Below are positions 1 to 16,855 of a stretch of 64,000 nucleotides of DNA, in pieces (positions within the stretch are counted from its first letter, which is position 1; every line of letters begins with the position of its first letter). The stretch covers positions 310,001 through 374,000 of the forward strand of contig NZ_PIRO01000001.1 of assembly GCF_003048905.1 (NCBI RefSeq). Direction: 5' to 3'. The stretch comes from Campylobacter concisus. Its GTDB lineage: Bacteria; Campylobacterota; Campylobacteria; Campylobacterales; Campylobacteraceae. Position numbers and translations under genes: made by a program. Under the pieces are notes generated by a model. The model made no database searches. It was not told the DNA's origin and worked only from the letters and a program-made list of their open reading frames with translations.

Positions 1-129
<129 letters not shown>

Positions 130-186
130 TTATGAAATTTTACTCAAACGTTTGCAAATTTTAGCAACGTCTGCGAACCTAAATTT

Positions 187-585
187 TTACTTTTTTGTTG
201 CAGCTGCAGCGCCAGCTTTAGGGCGTTTCGCACCATATTTAGAACGAGAAACTGTTCTTTTTGCAACACCAGCAGTATCAAGTGCACCACGAACGATGTG
301 ATATTTAACACCTGGTAAGTCTTTAACCCTACCACCGCGAACTAAAACGATACTGTGTTCTTGTAGGTTGTGACCTTCACCACCGATATAGCTGATGACT
401 TCAAAACCGCTTGTTAGCCTGACTTTGGCAACTTTCCTCAAAGCTGAGTTTGGTTTTTTAGGAGTTGTAGTATAAACCCTAGTGCAAACTCCTCTTCTTT
501 GAGGGCACTCTTTTAACGCTGGAGATTTTGACTTAACAGTCACTTTCTTGCGTTCTTTTCTGACCAATTGATTTATGGTTGGCAC
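187..585 (-). CDS. rpsL: 30S ribosomal protein S12
   Basis: S12 is a small-subunit protein at the decoding centre that contributes to tRNA selection accuracy. The protein begins [14 protein letters not shown] after the initiator and contains the conserved loops [15 protein letters not shown] and [15 protein letters not shown]. Both lysines whose substitution classically gives streptomycin resistance (equivalents of E. coli K42/K43 and K87/K88) are present, so the sequence looks wild type. I chose the GTG at 583-585 over a TTG five codons upstream because AAAGGA sits at ribosome-binding distance before the GTG and the S12 family begins at PTINQ. This gives 132 residues, slightly longer than many S12 proteins because of an Ala/Lys-rich tail. 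It is followed by rpsG. Confidence 0.95.
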   Translation of the reverse strand: MPTINQLVRKERKKVTVKSKSPALKECPQRRGVCTRVYTTTPKKPNSALRKVAKVRLTSGFEVISYIGGEGHNLQEHSIVLVRGGRVKDLPGVKYHIVRGALDTAGVAKRTVSRSKYGAKRPKAGAAAATKK

Positions 586-688
586 AATAATTCCTTTCAA
601 CTAAATTTATTAAAAAGACCTAATTTTATTTAAAATAAACTTAAATAACGGTTAATAAGTTAGACTTACTCATCTAATTCTTGATTTT

Positions 689-710
689 ATAAAGACTATG
701 CTGTCTTTAT
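689..710. terminator. possible bidirectional hairpin after the DoxX gene
   Basis: An inverted repeat (ATAAAGAC, 6-base loop, GTCTTTAT) lies seven bases past the stop codon of the DoxX-family gene. The stem is AT-rich, and the T run is clearer on the plus strand than on the minus strand. It could end DoxX transcription before rpsL, but its weak stem leaves this uncertain. Confidence 0.4.
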
Positions 711-716
711 TTTGTA

Positions 717-1106
717 TTAGTCTTGTTTGACAGCATATTTGCCACTACCTATCAAAAGAATACAAAGTGAAATAGCAATATAAAGGCAAATAAGCTCTGA
801 TTTAAATCCATTAACCTCATTTAATGCAAATAAATTTGCAAATCCATAGTACGAGTATAAAATAGTAATACTAGTACCTAAAACTAGGATAGCGCCTACC
901 CTTGAATAAAAACCAATAATTAACATAATTGGCGCTAAGACCTCTCCAAGGTAAGAAAAATATGCCAAAAATCCAGGTAAACCAGCATTTACTAATATAC
1001 CTTTTACTCCACTAAGTCCATGTAAAATTTTACCAAAGCCATGCATAAAAAGGCAGATACCGAGTCCTAAACGTATAAATAAAAGTCCTAGATCAACGTT
1101 TTTCAT
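717..1106 (-). CDS. DoxX family integral membrane protein
   Basis: This is a 129-residue protein of the DoxX/DUF4188-like superfamily of small four-helix inner-membrane proteins. Physiological roles of the family are poorly defined; some members belong to thiosulfate oxidation or redox-stress complexes. Visible features are the N-terminal LGLLFIRLGLGICLFMHGFGK, typical of DoxX (arginine in the first helix, HG-x-GK after it), and three further hydrophobic helices around residues 40-60, 65-85 and 95-120. The ATG at 1104-1106 was chosen because GGAG lies just before it; an upstream in-frame ATG has no such site. It sits between rpoC and rpsL, flanked by hairpins on both sides, so it is probably its own transcription unit. 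Its substrate or partner cannot be read from the sequence. Confidence 0.8.
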   Translation of the reverse strand: MKNVDLGLLFIRLGLGICLFMHGFGKILHGLSGVKGILVNAGLPGFLAYFSYLGEVLAPIMLIIGFYSRVGAILVLGTSITILYSYYGFANLFALNEVNGFKSELICLYIAISLCILLIGSGKYAVKQD

Positions 1107-1200
1107 AAATTCTCCATGATGTGGTTTCAAAGATAAGGATTTTATTAGGTGATAGTTAATAGCTTGTAAATTTTTAATTGATTTAATTCTATAAAGAGAC

Positions 1201-1223
1201 TAAGCCCCAAAAATAGGGGCTTA
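1201..1223 (-). terminator. intrinsic terminator of the rpoBC operon
   Basis: A GC-rich inverted repeat (TAAGCCCC, 7-base loop, GGGGCTTA) starts six bases after the rpoC stop codon and is followed on the minus strand by GTCTCTTTAT. It is the best candidate for the end of the ribosomal protein/RNA polymerase transcript. Confidence 0.75.
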
Positions 1224-1228
1224 AAGGA

Positions 1229-9974
<8,746 letters not shown>

Positions 9975-9995
9975 TTAAGCTTAAATAATAAAAAA

Positions 9996-10376
9996 TTATT
10001 TAAGTTCAACCTTAGCACCAGCTTCCTCAAGCTCTTTTTTAGCTGCCTCAGCCTCATCTTTGCTAACGCCTTCTTTAAGAACAGATGGTGTTCCCTCAAC
10101 TGCGTCTTTGGCTTCTTTAAGACCAAGACCAGTAAGCGCTCTAACAACTTTAATAACGTTGATTTTCTTATCACCAGAATCAACCAAGACAATGTTAAAT
10201 TCTGTTTTTTCCTCTGCTGCAGCTGCTGCACCGCCTGCTGCAGCTGCACCACCAGCTACCATTACAGGAGCTGCGCTAACACCAAATTTCTCTTCGAACT
10301 CTTTTACAAGTTCACTAAGTTCAAGTACAGAAAGATTAGATATAAACTCTAATACATCTTCTTTAGTAATTGCCAT
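9996..10376 (-). CDS. rplL: 50S ribosomal protein L7/L12
   Basis: L7/L12 forms the multimeric stalk of the large subunit, anchored by L10, and recruits and stimulates translational GTPases. The 126-residue protein has the three expected parts: an N-terminal dimerisation domain ([20 protein letters not shown], roughly 1-32), an Ala/Gly-rich hinge (AGGAAAAGGAAAAA, about 40-54) and a globular C-terminal domain with the conserved [20 protein letters not shown] factor-binding surface. It follows rplJ by 28 bases in the L10-L12 operon arrangement. The overlapping antisense open frame in the Ala-rich hinge is a composition artefact. Confidence 0.97.
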   Translation of the reverse strand: MAITKEDVLEFISNLSVLELSELVKEFEEKFGVSAAPVMVAGGAAAAGGAAAAAEEKTEFNIVLVDSGDKKINVIKVVRALTGLGLKEAKDAVEGTPSVLKEGVSKDEAEAAKKELEEAGAKVELK

Positions 10377-10404
10377 TTTTAATCCTTATTATTTTTAATT
10401 TTTA

Positions 10405-10890
10405 TTAAGCTGATTGTTCTTTTTTCTCTTTAAGCGCATTCAAACCAATTGTGAAATTTTGAATTGGCGCATTCCAAACTTGTAAAAGCATCGCAATAAG
10501 CTCATCACGGCTAGGCATTTTAGATAGAGCTTTAACTTTATCAACGCTAGCAACTTCGCCATCAATATAAGCTGTTTTTATTTTGAAAAGATCAGCATTA
10601 GACTCTTCAAATTTTGCGGCTACTTTAGTTACTGCTAATTGATCTTCGCTCCAAAGATAGATATTTGTATCTTTGAGTTCCATTCCGACTTTATCAGAAT
10701 TTTTAAGAGCAATATTTGCAAGAGTATTTTTAATAACCTGAACTTTTACATTTTGTTCTTTAGCAGAATTTCTTAAAACTTCAAGTTTCTTTACTGAAAG
10801 GCCACGATAGTCACAAACTACAATAGCTTCAGCAGTTTTAAATTCACTCTCTAATTTTGCAACAACTTCAGTTTTTTCATTACGTGTCAC
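10405..10890 (-). CDS. rplJ: 50S ribosomal protein L10
   Basis: L10 anchors L7/L12 dimers to 23S rRNA at the stalk base, and in many bacteria it represses its own operon by binding a leader in the mRNA. The protein shows the conserved [20 protein letters not shown] and [15 protein letters not shown] segments and a C-terminal helix ([15 protein letters not shown]) that carries L12. I chose the GTG at 10888-10890, preceded by AAGGAG at ideal spacing; longer in-frame reading would extend into the structured leader. The length of 161 residues matches the family. It is followed closely by rplL. Confidence 0.96.
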   Translation of the reverse strand: MTRNEKTEVVAKLESEFKTAEAIVVCDYRGLSVKKLEVLRNSAKEQNVKVQVIKNTLANIALKNSDKVGMELKDTNIYLWSEDQLAVTKVAAKFEESNADLFKIKTAYIDGEVASVDKVKALSKMPSRDELIAMLLQVWNAPIQNFTIGLNALKEKKEQSA

Positions 10891-10995
10891 TTTTTCTCCT
10901 TTCCGACCGGTAATTTCAAGCAGAGCGGGTCGAATCAATTAAGCCCAATGGCCTCGGCTATCTCCAATCTAAGATATAAATTTTAATTTTTAGTT
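10891..10995 (-). promoter_or_regulatory. L10-type leader upstream of rplJ
   Basis: The 105 bases between rplA and rplJ are noticeably GC-richer than other spacers here and can fold on the minus strand: AGGCC pairs with GGCTT over ATTG, and the downstream stretch holding GACCCGCTCTGC and ACCGGTCGG can form further pairs. Position and composition match the leader bound by L10(L12)4 for autoregulation in other bacteria. This is inferred from position and partial folding by eye, not from a covariance model. Confidence 0.6.
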
Positions 10996-11697
10996 TTATT
11001 TTAAGTCCATAACTTCTTGAGTATCAAGAGCTATAGATGGGCTCATTGTCAAAGACAACGAAGCATTTTTAACATATCTACCCTTTGCAGTTGCAGGTTT
11101 ATGTTTATTAATTGCTTTAATAAATGTTGAAATATTTTCATTTAATTGTTCTTTAGTAAAATTAACTTTACCAAGGCCTGCGTGTATATTTCCTTGCTTA
11201 TCAACACGGAAATTTACTTGACCACTTTTTGCATTATTAACAGCTTGTGCAACATCCATTGTGACTGTACCAGTTTTTGGATTTGGCATTAATCCTTTTG
11301 GTCCTAAAATTCTACCGACCTTACCTACAAGACCCATTAAGTTTGGAGTAGCTATAAGAACATCAAAATTCATTATACCTTTTTGTATATCTTCAACTAA
11401 ATCATCTGCACCAACAATATCAGCACCAGCTGCTTTAGCCTCATCAGCTTTAGCATCTTTTGCAATAACAGCAACTCTTACAGTTTTACCTGTACCAGCT
11501 GGCAAAACTACTGAACCACGAACCATTTGATCAGCATGTCTTGGATCAACATTTAATTTTAATGCAATTTCAACTGTTTCATTAAATTTAGCAGAAGCCA
11601 GAGTTTTAACTGTATCAATAGCCTCACTAAGGTTATAAATTTTATCTTGCTCTACTTTTTTGAGCAAATCTTGAAATCTCTTACTAGTTTTTCCCAT
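10996..11697 (-). CDS. rplA: 50S ribosomal protein L1
   Basis: L1 binds helices 76-78 of 23S rRNA and forms the mobile stalk at the E site. In many bacteria it also represses the L11-L1 operon. The 233 residues show the expected features: [21 protein letters not shown] near the N-terminus, the domain II stretch [20 protein letters not shown] with [11 protein letters not shown], and the C-terminal [13 protein letters not shown]. It lies 59 bases after rplK. No truncation or unusual residue is seen. Confidence 0.97.
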   Translation of the reverse strand: MGKTSKRFQDLLKKVEQDKIYNLSEAIDTVKTLASAKFNETVEIALKLNVDPRHADQMVRGSVVLPAGTGKTVRVAVIAKDAKADEAKAAGADIVGADDLVEDIQKGIMNFDVLIATPNLMGLVGKVGRILGPKGLMPNPKTGTVTMDVAQAVNNAKSGQVNFRVDKQGNIHAGLGKVNFTKEQLNENISTFIKAINKHKPATAKGRYVKNASLSLTMSPSIALDTQEVMDLK

Positions 11698-11756
11698 AAA
11701 TTTCTCCGCATATATATTGCTTCCGTCTTTTGCTAATCAACCTGACGGTAAAGGCT

Positions 11757-12182
11757 TTAGTCTACTACTTCGACACCCATTGAGCGAGCTGAACCAGCAA
11801 TAATCTTGGCTGCTTGCTCTTTATCATTTGTATTCAAATCAACAAGTTTTTTCTCAACTATTTCTAGAACTTGAGCTTTTGTCAATTTGCCTACTTTATT
11901 TTTTAAAGGATTATCAGTTCCTTTTGTTATACCTGCAGCCTTTTTAATAAGATCTGTAGCAGGAGGCTGTTTTGTGATAAATGTAAAACTTTTATCAGCA
12001 TAAACAGTTATAACAACTGGAATATTAAACCCAACCATGTCTTTTGTTCTTTCATTAAAGGCTTTACAAAATTCCATAATATTAACACCTTTTTGTCCAA
12101 GAGCTGGACCAACTGGTGGACTAGGATTTGCTTTTGTTGCAGCAATTTGTAATTTTATTTCACCTATAACTTTTTTAGCCAT
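11757..12182 (-). CDS. rplK: 50S ribosomal protein L11
   Basis: L11 binds the GTPase-associated region of 23S rRNA and is needed for factor-dependent GTP hydrolysis and stringent-response sensing by RelA. The 141 residues are the standard length. The proline-rich N-terminal signature [20 protein letters not shown] and the C-terminal rRNA-binding segment ([17 protein letters not shown], then SARSMGVEV) are present. AAGGAGCAAGAA precedes the ATG. It is ten bases after nusG and leads the rplK-rplA-rplJ-rplL group. Confidence 0.97.
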   Translation of the reverse strand: MAKKVIGEIKLQIAATKANPSPPVGPALGQKGVNIMEFCKAFNERTKDMVGFNIPVVITVYADKSFTFITKQPPATDLIKKAAGITKGTDNPLKNKVGKLTKAQVLEIVEKKLVDLNTNDKEQAAKIIAGSARSMGVEVVD

Positions 12183-12192
12183 TTCTTGCTCC

Positions 12193-12723
12193 TTAAATTA
12201 TCTTCTCAACTTGTGAATACAAAATATCAACAGGGGTACTTCTACCAAAAATAGAAACATTAAGTCTAAGTTTGCCATGTATCATGTCATATTCTTCAAC
12301 AATACCTGTAAAGTTAGCAAAAGGACCTTCTGTTATACGAACACTCTCACCATCCTCAAAGAATATCTTAGGTTTTGGTGCAGCCCTTTTTTGAACTTTT
12401 TCCAAAATAGTATTTATATCTTTTTCAGATAATGGCGTAGGTTTTTTAGCCTCACCAATAAAACGTCCAACTTTTGGTAAAGATTGAATCCTGTGCCAAA
12501 GAGCCGTATCAAGATCTAAGCACGCAAAAGCATAACCTGGGTAAAGAGTTCTTTCGTTGATTTTTTGCTTACCATTTTTTATTTCTATTACGTCTTCTGT
12601 AGGAACTATAATTTCTTTTAGTTGATCTTCTATTCCATGATCTTTTACTAAATTTTCAATTCCTTTTTTTACTGCCATTTCGCTTCCAGCGTAAGTCTGT
12701 ATAGCATACCATTTATGTGACAT
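12193..12723 (-). CDS. nusG: transcription termination/antitermination factor NusG
   Basis: NusG binds the RNA polymerase clamp to increase processivity, and couples transcription to translation or to Rho through its KOW domain. The NGN domain opens [20 protein letters not shown] and includes [16 protein letters not shown] and the PKVGRFIGE motif. The KOW domain follows ([16 protein letters not shown]) and ends with [18 protein letters not shown] chose the ATG at 12721-12723, preceded by AAGGAAAG; an earlier in-frame start would overlap secE. The length is 176 residues. The secE-nusG-rplK order is conserved in most bacteria. Confidence 0.97.
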   Translation of the reverse strand: MSHKWYAIQTYAGSEMAVKKGIENLVKDHGIEDQLKEIIVPTEDVIEIKNGKQKINERTLYPGYAFACLDLDTALWHRIQSLPKVGRFIGEAKKPTPLSEKDINTILEKVQKRAAPKPKIFFEDGESVRITEGPFANFTGIVEEYDMIHGKLRLNVSIFGRSTPVDILYSQVEKII

Positions 12724-12739
12724 TACTTCTTTCCTTATA

Positions 12740-12919
12740 TCATATAACTTTAGATAAAACAAAGGACATAATAACATCAACAAGAGCTAAAAAAAGTGAT
12801 ACAACAGCAACTACGATAAAAACTGCAAAAAAAGCATTTCTAATTTGTTCTTTTGTAGGATAGATAACCTTCATTATTTCCAATTTAGAAAGCTTAATAT
12901 AATTTATAATTTTTTCCAT
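12740..12919 (-). CDS. secE: protein translocase subunit SecE
   Basis: SecE is the small essential subunit that clamps the SecY channel in the inner membrane. The 59-residue protein is the short single-helix form: an amphipathic helix (YIKLSKLEIMKVIYPTKEQI, with the conserved W/Y-P-x-K/R-x-E turn as YPTKEQ) followed by one transmembrane segment (AFFAVFIVVAVVSLFLALVD). The ATG was chosen because TAAGG precedes it; upstream in-frame codons run into the tRNA-Trp gene. It ends 16 bases before nusG. Confidence 0.93.
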   Translation of the reverse strand: MEKIINYIKLSKLEIMKVIYPTKEQIRNAFFAVFIVVAVVSLFLALVDVIMSFVLSKVI

Positions 12920-12936
12920 AATCTTAACCTTAGTCG

Positions 12937-13012
12937 TGGCAGGGCAAGAGGGATTCGAACCCCCAACCATTGGATTTGGAATCCAGCGCTCTACCGTTGG
13001 AGCTATTGCCCT
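12937..13012 (-). tRNA. tRNA-Trp (anticodon CCA)
   Basis: The minus strand folds as a standard 76-base tRNA with acceptor AGGGCAA/TTGCCCT, T arm GGGGGTTCGAATCCC and an anticodon loop TTCCAAA giving CCA. Discriminator G and an encoded CCA end are present. It lies between rpmG and secE, the conserved position of tRNA-Trp in this operon. Confidence 0.96.
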
Positions 13013-13025
13013 AATAGCTTCTTAA

Positions 13026-13184
13026 TTAACTTTTTAATTTAACTTCTTTATGAATAGTATGTTTTTTTAATCTTGGGCAATACTTTTTAAGTTCAACTTT
13101 ATCCGTAGTAGTTTTACTATTTTTAGTTGTTGTATAATTTATATCACCACTTTCGGAGCATTTTAAACCAATTTTAATTCTCAT
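13026..13184 (-). CDS. rpmG: 50S ribosomal protein L33
   Basis: L33 is a small zinc-ribbon-fold protein near the E site of the large subunit. The 52-residue protein begins [19 protein letters not shown] and contains the family pattern [23 protein letters not shown]. Only two cysteines remain (Cys9 in LKCSES and one in KYCPRL), so it is a form without the four-Cys zinc site (C-minus). AAGGA lies before the ATG. It sits between tuf and tRNA-Trp. Confidence 0.94.
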   Translation of the reverse strand: MRIKIGLKCSESGDINYTTTKNSKTTTDKVELKKYCPRLKKHTIHKEVKLKS

Positions 13185-13240
13185 ATAAGTCCTTATTAAG
13201 ATATCAAAGGGATATCCTCCCTTTGACAAATTTTTATAAA

Positions 13241-14440
13241 TTAACCAAGTATTTTTGAAACAACACCTGAACCAACAGTCCTACCACCTTCACGGATAGC
13301 AAAACGAGTACCTTCCTCAAGTGCTACTGGAGCAATCAATTCAACAGAAATTCTTACATTATCACCTGGCATAACCATCTCTGTTCCTTCTGGGAGCGTA
13401 ATTGAACCAGTAACATCAGTTGTTCTTACGTAGAATTGTGGTCTATAGTTATTAAAGAAAGGAGTATGGCGACCACCTTCTTCTTTTGTCAAGATATAGA
13501 CTTCGCCTTCAAATTTTGTATGAGGGGTAATTGATTTAGGCTTGCAAAGAACCATACCACGCTCAACGTCCTCTTTTTTGGTACCACGGAGAAGAACGCC
13601 GACATTATCGCCAGCTTCGCCTTGATCCATCTCTTTTCTAAACATTTCAACACCAGTAACTGTTGTTGTTTGAGTTGGCTTAATACCGACAATTTCAATT
13701 GTGTCACCAACTTTTATAACACCTTTTTCAATTCTACCAGTTACAACTGTACCACGACCTGAAATCGAAAAAACATCTTCGATTGGCATAAGAAGGTCTT
13801 TATCTGTTGCACGAACTGGAGTTGGAATATAGCTATCAACTGCATCCATTAATTCCATAATTTTTGCTGACCATTCGCCATCTTGACCAGCTTTTGCCTC
13901 TTCAAGAGCTTTAAGTGCTGAACCAGAAACAATAGGTGTATCATCGCCTGGGAAATTATACTCATTAAGTAATTCACGGATTTCCATTTCAACCAATTCA
14001 AGTAGCTCTGCATCATCAACCATATCAGCTTTGTTCATGAAAACAACAATATATGGAACACCAACTTGGCGTGATAACAAAATATGCTCTCTAGTTTGTG
14101 GCATTGGACCATCAGCTGCAGAAACAACCAGAATAGCTCCATCCATTTGCGCAGCACCTGTAATCATATTTTTTACATAGTCGGCGTGACCAGGGCAGTC
14201 AACGTGAGCATAGTGGCGTTTCTCTGTCTCGTACTCAATATGTGAAGTAGCAATTGTAATACCACGCTCTTTTTCTTCTGGAGCATTATCAATATTATCA
14301 TAATCTTTTAGCTCAGCAAGTCCTTTGCGTGAAAGAACAGCAGATATTGCAGCTGTTAATGTAGTTTTACCATGATCTACGTGACCAATAGTACCTATGT
14401 TTACGTGCGGCTTGTTACGTGAAAATTTTTCTTTAGCCAT
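13241..14440 (-). CDS. tuf: elongation factor Tu
   Basis: EF-Tu is the GTPase that delivers aminoacyl-tRNA to the ribosomal A site. The 399 residues are the normal length. The P-loop GHVDHGKT spans residues 19-26; switch [23 protein letters not shown], the NKAD specificity motif and the domain 2-3 segments [16 protein letters not shown] and [10 protein letters not shown] are all visible. The start [12 protein letters not shown] was chosen by family alignment and an upstream TCCTCC complement (GGAGGA on the coding strand). It is preceded by four tRNA genes, the arrangement of tufB in E. coli. No second copy is in this window. Confidence 0.98.
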   Translation of the reverse strand: MAKEKFSRNKPHVNIGTIGHVDHGKTTLTAAISAVLSRKGLAELKDYDNIDNAPEEKERGITIATSHIEYETEKRHYAHVDCPGHADYVKNMITGAAQMDGAILVVSAADGPMPQTREHILLSRQVGVPYIVVFMNKADMVDDAELLELVEMEIRELLNEYNFPGDDTPIVSGSALKALEEAKAGQDGEWSAKIMELMDAVDSYIPTPVRATDKDLLMPIEDVFSISGRGTVVTGRIEKGVIKVGDTIEIVGIKPTQTTTVTGVEMFRKEMDQGEAGDNVGVLLRGTKKEDVERGMVLCKPKSITPHTKFEGEVYILTKEEGGRHTPFFNNYRPQFYVRTTDVTGSITLPEGTEMVMPGDNVRISVELIAPVALEEGTRFAIREGGRTVGSGVVSKILG

Positions 14441-14514
14441 CTTTTCCTCCGTATGTGATATATGTCTTTTTTCATACCAAATTTGTATAATCATAATAAA
14501 ATCATATTAACCAG

Positions 14515-14589
<75 letters not shown>

Positions 14590-14715
14590 GAAAAACGCTT
14601 GGCAGAGATGATTCCAATTAAATAATACAAACAACTAAAAATTTTGAAAATAAAGTAAGGAATAACTGTGTTTAGTAAAATCTAGATACAGCTCCCAGTT
14701 TATTTTCCCAAATTT

Positions 14716-14792
14716 TGGAGCGGGAAACGGGGCTCGAACCCGCGACCCTCAGCTTGGAAGGCTGATGCTCTAGCCAACTGAGCTACTCCCGC
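14716..14792 (-). tRNA. tRNA-Gly (anticodon TCC)
   Basis: A 77-base minus-strand tRNA with acceptor GCGGGAG/TTCCCGC, anticodon loop CTTCCAA (anticodon TCC), T arm GCGGGTTCGAGCCCCGT and encoded CCA. It is the third tRNA of the four-gene cluster. Confidence 0.96.
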
Positions 14793-14799
14793 ATAACAA

Positions 14800-14884
<85 letters not shown>

Positions 14885-14937
14885 TTAAACATTAATAAAC
14901 TATTTTGGTATTTTCTGGTCAAACACTGTTACAAAAA

Positions 14938-15013
14938 TGGAGCTGGTGAACGGACTTGAACCGCCGACCCACTGCTTACAAGGCAGTAGCTCTACCAACT
15001 GAGCTACACCAGC
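14938..15013 (-). tRNA. tRNA-Thr (anticodon TGT)
   Basis: A 76-base minus-strand tRNA with acceptor GCTGGTG/CACCAGC, anticodon loop CTTGTAA (anticodon TGT), T loop GTTCAAGTC and encoded CCA. It is the first gene after the promoter of the tRNA-tuf transcript. Confidence 0.96.
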
Positions 15014-15033
15014 GCCTGTTTTGTGAAGTGGCA

Positions 15034-15062
15034 ATTATATATCAAAACAAGGTAAAAGTCAA
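15034..15062 (-). promoter_or_regulatory. sigma-70 promoter of the tRNA-tuf operon
   Basis: The minus strand has TTGACT (15057-15062), a 17-base spacer and a perfect TATAAT (15034-15039), ending 20 bases before the first tRNA. This is the strongest promoter match in the window and suits highly expressed stable RNA. A T-rich stretch lies upstream. Confidence 0.85.
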
Positions 15063-15250
15063 GGGAAATTTAAAAAATTATTCGTAAAAATTAAAATCAT
15101 AAAATATAGCCATTTAAGAATACAAATTTTTATTAGATTTAAATTCATAATACATCATTAAGCATTTATGAAAAATGTATAATTTTTATAGTTTTATTTT
15201 TTTTAAAAGCTAAAATTTCTATAATTACAAAAAATATATAAGGATTTAAT

Positions 15251-15499
15251 ATGCAATTTTTACCTTGGGCGATAATTTTATTACTAATTTATGTAATTTA
15301 TTTTCTAATGATACGTTACGAGAAAAGAATATCAACTCTTAGCAAATTAATTGAACAAAATAGTGATGGCATTAAAGAAAATAGGGATTTGATTGGACAA
15401 AATAGATCACTTATTGAAAAAAATAAACACGATATCGAAAAAAATACAAAAGACATCATAACAAATGTTGAAAAAGTAGATATCGATTTGGAAGACTAA
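15251..15499 (+). CDS. small membrane-anchored coiled-coil protein
   Basis: This is an 82-residue protein I do not recognise. Residues about 3-21 (FLPWAIILLLIYVIYFLMI) form one transmembrane segment, followed by a charged helix with repeated QNS/ENR/KNK units (IEQNSDGIKENRDLIGQNRSL, then IEKNKHDIEKNTKDI), which looks like a short coiled coil on the cytoplasmic side. AAGGA lies before the ATG, and a hairpin with a T run follows the stop codon, so it seems to be a real monocistronic gene. It lies between the tRNA-tuf operon, from which it is transcribed divergently, and the Lap-like operon. Confidence 0.7.
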   Translation: MQFLPWAIILLLIYVIYFLMIRYEKRISTLSKLIEQNSDGIKENRDLIGQNRSLIEKNKHDIEKNTKDIITNVEKVDIDLED

Positions 15500-15531
15500 A
15501 GTTTCTAATTTCTTATCTCGGCTATTAATAA

Positions 15532-15567
15532 ATTTGCTAGAATTTTTTATTTAAGATTTTAGCAAAT
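15532..15567 (+). terminator. terminator after the small coiled-coil gene
   Basis: ATTTGCTA and TAGCAAAT flank an inner AT-rich region that extends the pairing to about 15 base pairs with wobble, followed by CATTTTTTATTT. It begins 33 bases after the stop codon of the 82-residue gene. The rest of the spacer to 15706 is AT-rich and shows nothing recognisable. Confidence 0.65.
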
Positions 15568-15706
15568 CATTTTTTATTTGAAAATTTTATATTTATTGTA
15601 TTCTTCAGCTAGTAAAAGTTGTGTACGTATTTCTTGTGGGCGTATATATAAAAAATTTATAGTTTTTGAAGAAGAATCTTAATTTTTCAAAAAATAAGTC
15701 AAGATT

Positions 15707-16345
15707 TTATGCGTCAAGCTGCTTCATTAAAAGCACAAGCCCTATTCTATCCTTTACATTTAACTTACTATAAATCGAGCTTGTATGTGCTTTGACTGTT
15801 CTTAGTGTAATGCCTGTTTTTTCTGAAATTTCATTATTTGTTAGACCCTGATAGATTAAATCTGCAATTTCTCTTTCCCTTGAACTAAGCTCAGAGAGGT
15901 CGGTCTTTTTGTCTACCTTTTCACTTTCGCTATTAATATATGAGCCAGTTAACTCACTAATCATTGCCTGAACAAATTCTTGGTAAAGCCATATATTTCC
16001 ATTAAAAATGGTTTCAAAAGCATCTTCAAAGTGTGTCTTTCTCATGTGGGAATTTGCATAGCCCTTGATTCCAAGCGTAAGCAGATGCTTGCCTTCGTTT
16101 ATCGTTGGCCTATTTGAGAGTATGAGTATTTTTATATTTGGTGATTTTTCAATTATATTTTTTATAACATCATCAATATTATCTTTAAAAACATCAATAT
16201 CTATGCCTATAATATCAACATCATCATTTATATTAGAAAGAAACTCTTTTCTATTGTGTATAAATTTCACATCGCTATTGCCAGTAAAATAGCTTCTCCA
16301 AATATTGTTTAATGCACTATTTTGTGTAAATAAAATAACTTGCAT
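15707..16345 (-). CDS. LuxR-type response regulator with atypical receiver
   Basis: This 212-residue transcription factor has a C-terminal LuxR/GerE helix-turn-helix (about 152-208: LSSREREIADLIYQGLTNNE, then ISEKTGITLRTVKAHTSSIY) and an N-terminal domain shaped like a response regulator receiver. The receiver lacks the usual acidic pair after beta-1 (ILFTQNSALN instead of ILIVDDH) and the conserved lysine (GYANSH instead of GYLLK). Asp49 or Asp51 in IIGIDIDVF could still be the phosphoacceptor position. It may therefore work without phosphorylation or with a non-standard signal. AAGGAAAGG precedes the ATG. It is the last gene of the Lap-like operon, 18 bases after its upstream neighbour, which suggests a role in controlling adhesin secretion or biofilm genes; no histidine kinase is nearby. 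Confidence 0.82.
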   Translation of the reverse strand: MQVILFTQNSALNNIWRSYFTGNSDVKFIHNRKEFLSNINDDVDIIGIDIDVFKDNIDDVIKNIIEKSPNIKILILSNRPTINEGKHLLTLGIKGYANSHMRKTHFEDAFETIFNGNIWLYQEFVQAMISELTGSYINSESEKVDKKTDLSELSSREREIADLIYQGLTNNEISEKTGITLRTVKAHTSSIYSKLNVKDRIGLVLLMKQLDA

Positions 16346-16363
16346 TACCTTTCCTTGGATTAT

Positions 16364-16855
16364 TTATATGATTCTTTCATAAATTTTTTTATTATTTATA
16401 AAAAATTCCACGTGACGACTTTCGCCATTTTTGTGTATCTTGTAATCTATTGATGAGAAAAATTTAGTAACCACTGAGGATTTTTCTTCTAAAAAAATAG
16501 TCATTTCAAAAAAATCTTGTGATATAGCATATTTATAAGGGGTATTTAAATTTAAAATTCCAGGATCAAAGTCAAATTTATCCAAACTCTGGTCATAGCC
16601 TTTTATTAAAATTTTAATGCTTCTTACTATATCATCTTGAATTTTTATATTTTCAAATAGTTTTTTATGTCTACTAGCAACATCTACTAATTGTAAAAAT
16701 TCTATTTCACAATCACTAAATTTAAATCGTTCAATTTCTTCATTAACTATATCGCAGCAATGATCATCTTTTATGAGATAGAAATTTTGTAAAGTTTGAA
16801 ATTTTTCAATCTCATATTCACCGAATTTCTTATCATAAAAAGCGATCTTGCCCAT
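16364..16855 (-). CDS. hypothetical protein in the Lap-like operon
   Basis: I do not recognise this 163-residue protein. It has no signal peptide or membrane helix and appears cytoplasmic and mixed alpha/beta. Visible features are an acidic N-terminal half with a CC pair (DDHCCDIVNEEIERF), a long helix around VDVASRHKKLFENIKIQDDI, and a C-terminal beta-rich part (FEMTIFLEEKSSV, then HVEFFINNKKIYERI). No PilZ RxxxR/DxSxxG motif and no haemerythrin motif is seen. Its start overlaps the hlyD-like stop codon by one base, so it is translationally coupled to the exporter. It could be a regulator, chaperone or accessory protein of the exporter; function is unknown. Confidence 0.7.
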   Translation of the reverse strand: MGKIAFYDKKFGEYEIEKFQTLQNFYLIKDDHCCDIVNEEIERFKFSDCEIEFLQLVDVASRHKKLFENIKIQDDIVRSIKILIKGYDQSLDKFDFDPGILNLNTPYKYAISQDFFEMTIFLEEKSSVVTKFFSSIDYKIHKNGESRHVEFFINNKKIYERII

